Below, piece by piece: positions 62,098-64,000 of a DNA stretch of 64,000 nt. The notes beneath the pieces are model-generated. The model ran no database searches. It was not told the DNA's origin and saw only the letters and a list, made by a program, of their open reading frames with translations. How positions within the stretch are numbered: position 1 is the stretch's first letter; the number at the start of each line of letters is the position of its first letter. The position numbers and the translations under genes are program-made. This stretch comes from Bacteroidota bacterium (GTDB lineage: Bacteria; Bacteroidota; Ignavibacteria; Ignavibacteriales; Melioribacteraceae), in NCBI GenBank assembly GCA_023381535.1, contig JAMCSN010000014.1, positions 75,969-139,968 on the forward strand. The letters are read 5' to 3'.

Positions 62098-63125
62098 AAA
62101 AACATCTTAACACACTTTATATTACATCGGACGAAGCATACGTTCGCAAAGAACGGGAAACATTCGTTGTAGAAATCAACAATGAAAAAGTTTTTCAAGC
62201 GCCAACACATTCGATAGAAAATATTGTCTGCTTCGGATTCAAACCGCTAACGCCCGCTTTGATGGCATATTGCACAGAGAACAATGTAGGGATAAGCTAT
62301 CTTTCCGAGAACGGAAAGTTTCTTGCGCACCATTTTTTCATAGTCATTGGGAATGTAATTCTTAGAAAAGCCCAATATGCAATGTCGGATGACGAGCATC
62401 TATCTCTCGCTGTTGCAAGACCTATAATAGCTGCAAAGGTTTCCAACTATCGTAGTTTGCTACTCCGTCATCAACGTAATCATCCGGATAGCCCAGATAT
62501 TGATGCCATTGTCTCAACGGCGGACACTATGGGGCGACGATTAACAAATATAGAGCAAACAGAAAGTCTTGATGAATTACGAGGTTACGAAGGTGAAAGT
62601 GCAACGTTGTATTTCGGCGTATTATCTTCTCTTGTTACAGCACAGCAGGAAGATTTTGTATTCACACAAAGAACAAAGCGTCCGCCGCTCGATCCGGCAA
62701 ATGCACTTTTATCTTTCTTATATGCAATTCTTGTTAACGATGTTCGATCAGCATTGGAAACGGTAGGTCTCGATCCGCAGGTCGGTTTTCTGCATCAATT
62801 AAGACCGGGCAGACCGAGTCTAGCATTGGATATGATGGAAGAGTTTCGTGCGTATCTGGGAGATAGAATAATGTTGAATCTGATAAACTTGAAACAGGTA
62901 ACAAAAGCCGATTTTGATATACGGGAATCAGGTGAAGTTAGAATGTCCGACGAAGCCCGCAAGACAGTATTGAATGCGTATCAAAAGCGAAAACAGGAAG
63001 AAATAACACATCCATTTCTTGATGAGAAAATGACGATTGGACTTTTGCCGCATGTTCAGGCTCAGTTGCTTGCACGGTATATACGCGGAGATATTTCGGC
63101 TTATCCGCCATTTTACTTAAAATAA
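62094..63125 (+). CDS. cas1: Cas1 integrase (type I-C)
   Basis: Integrates spacers with Cas2. The 343 residues show KKHLNTLYITSDEAYVRKER and NIVCFGFKPLTPALMAYC at the N terminus, then the catalytic Glu in RGYEGESATLYFGVL, His in VGFLHQLRPGRPSLALDMME, and Asp/Glu in the following helix (MEEFRAYLGDR). Typical I-C length and order. Its ATG overlaps the cas4 stop, and cas2 follows 19 bases later. No fusion or truncation is seen. Confidence 0.97.
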   Translation: MKKHLNTLYITSDEAYVRKERETFVVEINNEKVFQAPTHSIENIVCFGFKPLTPALMAYCTENNVGISYLSENGKFLAHHFFIVIGNVILRKAQYAMSDDEHLSLAVARPIIAAKVSNYRSLLLRHQRNHPDSPDIDAIVSTADTMGRRLTNIEQTESLDELRGYEGESATLYFGVLSSLVTAQQEDFVFTQRTKRPPLDPANALLSFLYAILVNDVRSALETVGLDPQVGFLHQLRPGRPSLALDMMEEFRAYLGDRIMLNLINLKQVTKADFDIRESGEVRMSDEARKTVLNAYQKRKQEEITHPFLDEKMTIGLLPHVQAQLLARYIRGDISAYPPFYLK

Positions 63126-63144
63126 AATCTGGAGGTGAACAATA

Positions 63145-63435
63145 ATGCTTGTGGTAGTAAGCTATGATGTTTCTACAAAGACCTTGAGCGGGAAAAAAAG
63201 ATTGCGCAAAGTTGCGGAGATTTGTCTGGATTACGGTTTGCGAGTTCAGAATTCGGTTTTCGAATGTGTGGTTGACCCCGCACAATGGGAAGAACTTAAG
63301 TCGGAATTGCTTTCGTTATTTAACAAGGAAGAGGACAGTTTGAGATTTTATTTTCTTGGAGCTAATTGGCAGAGACGACTTGAACATTATGGGAAAGAAA
63401 CTAATTTGAATATTGATGATTTGTTAATTGTGTAG
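63145..63435 (+). CDS. cas2: Cas2 (adaptation, Cas1 partner)
   Basis: 96-residue ferredoxin-fold protein that forms the dimer core of the Cas1-Cas2 integrase. LVVVSYDVSTKTLSGKKRLR has the conserved N-terminal Asp, and CLDYGLRVQNSVFECVVD and DSLRFYFLGANW are the remaining family blocks. GGAGGTGAAC lies upstream of the ATG. It is the last cas gene; the array leader begins right after. Confidence 0.96.
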   Translation: MLVVVSYDVSTKTLSGKKRLRKVAEICLDYGLRVQNSVFECVVDPAQWEELKSELLSLFNKEEDSLRFYFLGANWQRRLEHYGKETNLNIDDLLIV

Positions 63436-63609
63436 AGAAATGCAATTCGCTAACCGAAGCATACATAAAAGTAGCGGGGAGTTAGCGCATGAAAAACGCA
63501 GCAAAAATAAAGTAATTGGAAGAATGGTCTATGAAACACTTTGAGAAGGATGGGTTAAGCGAACGAGTAAGTTTAAAGTACGTTTTTTAATGTAGTTAGA
63601 AGTGGGACA
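63436..63609 (+). promoter_or_regulatory. CRISPR leader
   Basis: 174 AT-leaning bases between cas2 and the first repeat. It contains CGCTAACC (63449-63456) and the near-complement GTTAGCGC (63482-63489), and a T-run (about 63584-63590) before GTAGTTAGAAGTGGGACA and repeat 1. The leader drives array transcription and directs spacer entry; the side adjoining cas2 is the expected one. A promoter core is not obvious. Confidence 0.65.
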
Positions 63610-64000
63610 GTCGCGCTCCGTGTGAGCGCGTGGATTGAAACACTCATTAAATCAAGTACAATTGGCTTAGACATTTGTCGCGCTCCGTGTGAGCGCGTGG
63701 ATTGAAACTCTATCGAAGTACCGCAATAAGTCGGTACGCGCATGTCGCGCTCCGTGTGAGCGCGTGGATTGAAACCGATATACGCAATACGATGTATCGC
63801 CAGCAAAAAGTCGCGCTCCGTGTGAGCGCGTGGATTGAAACAAGGATTAGCTCTCCGCGCCGGCAGTCATCTTAAGTCGCGCTCCGTGTGAGCGCGTGGA
63901 TTGAAACAATACGCGGTGAACAAGAAGCTGTTAAAGCAGCGTCGCGCTCCGTGTGAGCGCGTGGATTGAAACCGCAATTTAAAAGCAATCTTGAATAATT
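63610..64000 (+). CRISPR. CRISPR array, type I-C repeats (continues past window)
   Basis: Six identical 32-base repeats begin GTCGCGCTCC and end GTGGATTGAAAC, at 63610, 63677, 63744, 63810, 63876 and 63941. The inner GCGCTC/GAGCGC gives the hairpin cleaved by Cas5c. The five complete spacers are 35, 35, 34, 34 and 33 bases; a sixth runs off the window. All repeats are identical, including the leader-proximal one, so no decayed terminal repeat is seen here. The repeat matches the usual I-C pattern (GTCGCGC...GTGGATTGAAAC). Spacers carry no long similarity to other parts of this window that I noticed. Confidence 0.98.

Noticed and set aside
63573..63806. Minus-strand frame through the CRISPR array
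   Set aside because: It consists of repeat and spacer sequence, so it is an artefact of the array.

Overview
The window looks like a chromosomal segment of a free-living, facultatively or strictly anaerobic member of the Ignavibacteria / Bacteroidota-Chlorobi lineage. The evidence is indirect: moderate-to-low GC, a single-polypeptide E1 2-oxoacid dehydrogenase, an atpD-atpC pair away from the other ATP synthase genes, a complex I operon without nuoEFG, a Bacteroidota-like membrane pyrophosphatase, and TonB/ExbB/ExbD and DUF6600-type envelope proteins. Several transcription units have readable sigma70-like promoters (TTGACA-17-TATATT types), and Shine-Dalgarno sequences decide some starts.

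Layout. 1-3.4 kb: methionine operon metY-aspartokinase-metX on the minus strand, preceded by two tandem Met-codon-rich leader peptides, each followed by an intrinsic terminator with a competing antiterminator. 3.5-11.3 kb: nth, then lpd-lipB-E1-E2-lipA, a lipoate-dependent 2-oxoacid dehydrogenase cluster with its own lipoylation enzymes. 11.6-14.4 kb: a four-subunit 2-oxoacid:ferredoxin oxidoreductase behind a structured leader that has a terminator and a short Ile/Leu-rich reading frame. 14.5-16.4 kb: atpD-atpC. 16.5-17.9 kb: superoxide dismutase, an IscA-type protein and a hypothetical protein (minus). 18-29 kb: nuoABCDHIJKLMN (minus), with an S23/four-helix-bundle gene inserted between nuoC and nuoD. 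29-36.6 kb: periplasmic proteins, msrB, EamA and MATE transporters, a decayed gene, tatA, htpG. 36.8-42.4 kb: membrane pyrophosphatase, ammonium transporter, APC permease. 42.4-51.6 kb: TonB-ExbD-ExbB, DedA, MFS, an orphan hydrogenase-type cytochrome b preceded by what looks like the last codons of a lost [NiFe]-hydrogenase large subunit, a MORN/TonB protein, a thioredoxin-like protein, a DUF6600 protein and an M28 peptidase. 51.6-53.7 kb: repeat-rich accessory zone (61-bp palindromic elements in two pairs, a phased 21-bp array, one unknown helical protein). 53.7-64 kb: a type I-C CRISPR-Cas locus (cas3-cas5-cas8c-cas7, then cas4-cas1-cas2 and the array, which runs off the window).

How it works together. 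Complex I (probably fed by ferredoxin or another donor, since no NADH module is encoded here), the 2-oxoacid:ferredoxin oxidoreductase, the pyrophosphatase and the ATP synthase genes form an energy-conservation neighbourhood. The lipoate cluster supplies a parallel NAD-linked route for 2-oxoacid oxidation. In the CRISPR locus the interference and adaptation modules are separated by about 1.6 kb of foreign material: a broken BRO-type gene, a REP-associated IS200-like transposase, REP palindromes, and a 50/51-bp tandem array that repeats the start region of cas4.

The most unusual observations are the duplicated methionine attenuator, the tandem decoy start regions in front of cas4, the phased 21-bp array bracketed by paired 61-bp elements, the hydrogenase remnant, and the Ile/Leu-rich leader ahead of the ferredoxin oxidoreductase.
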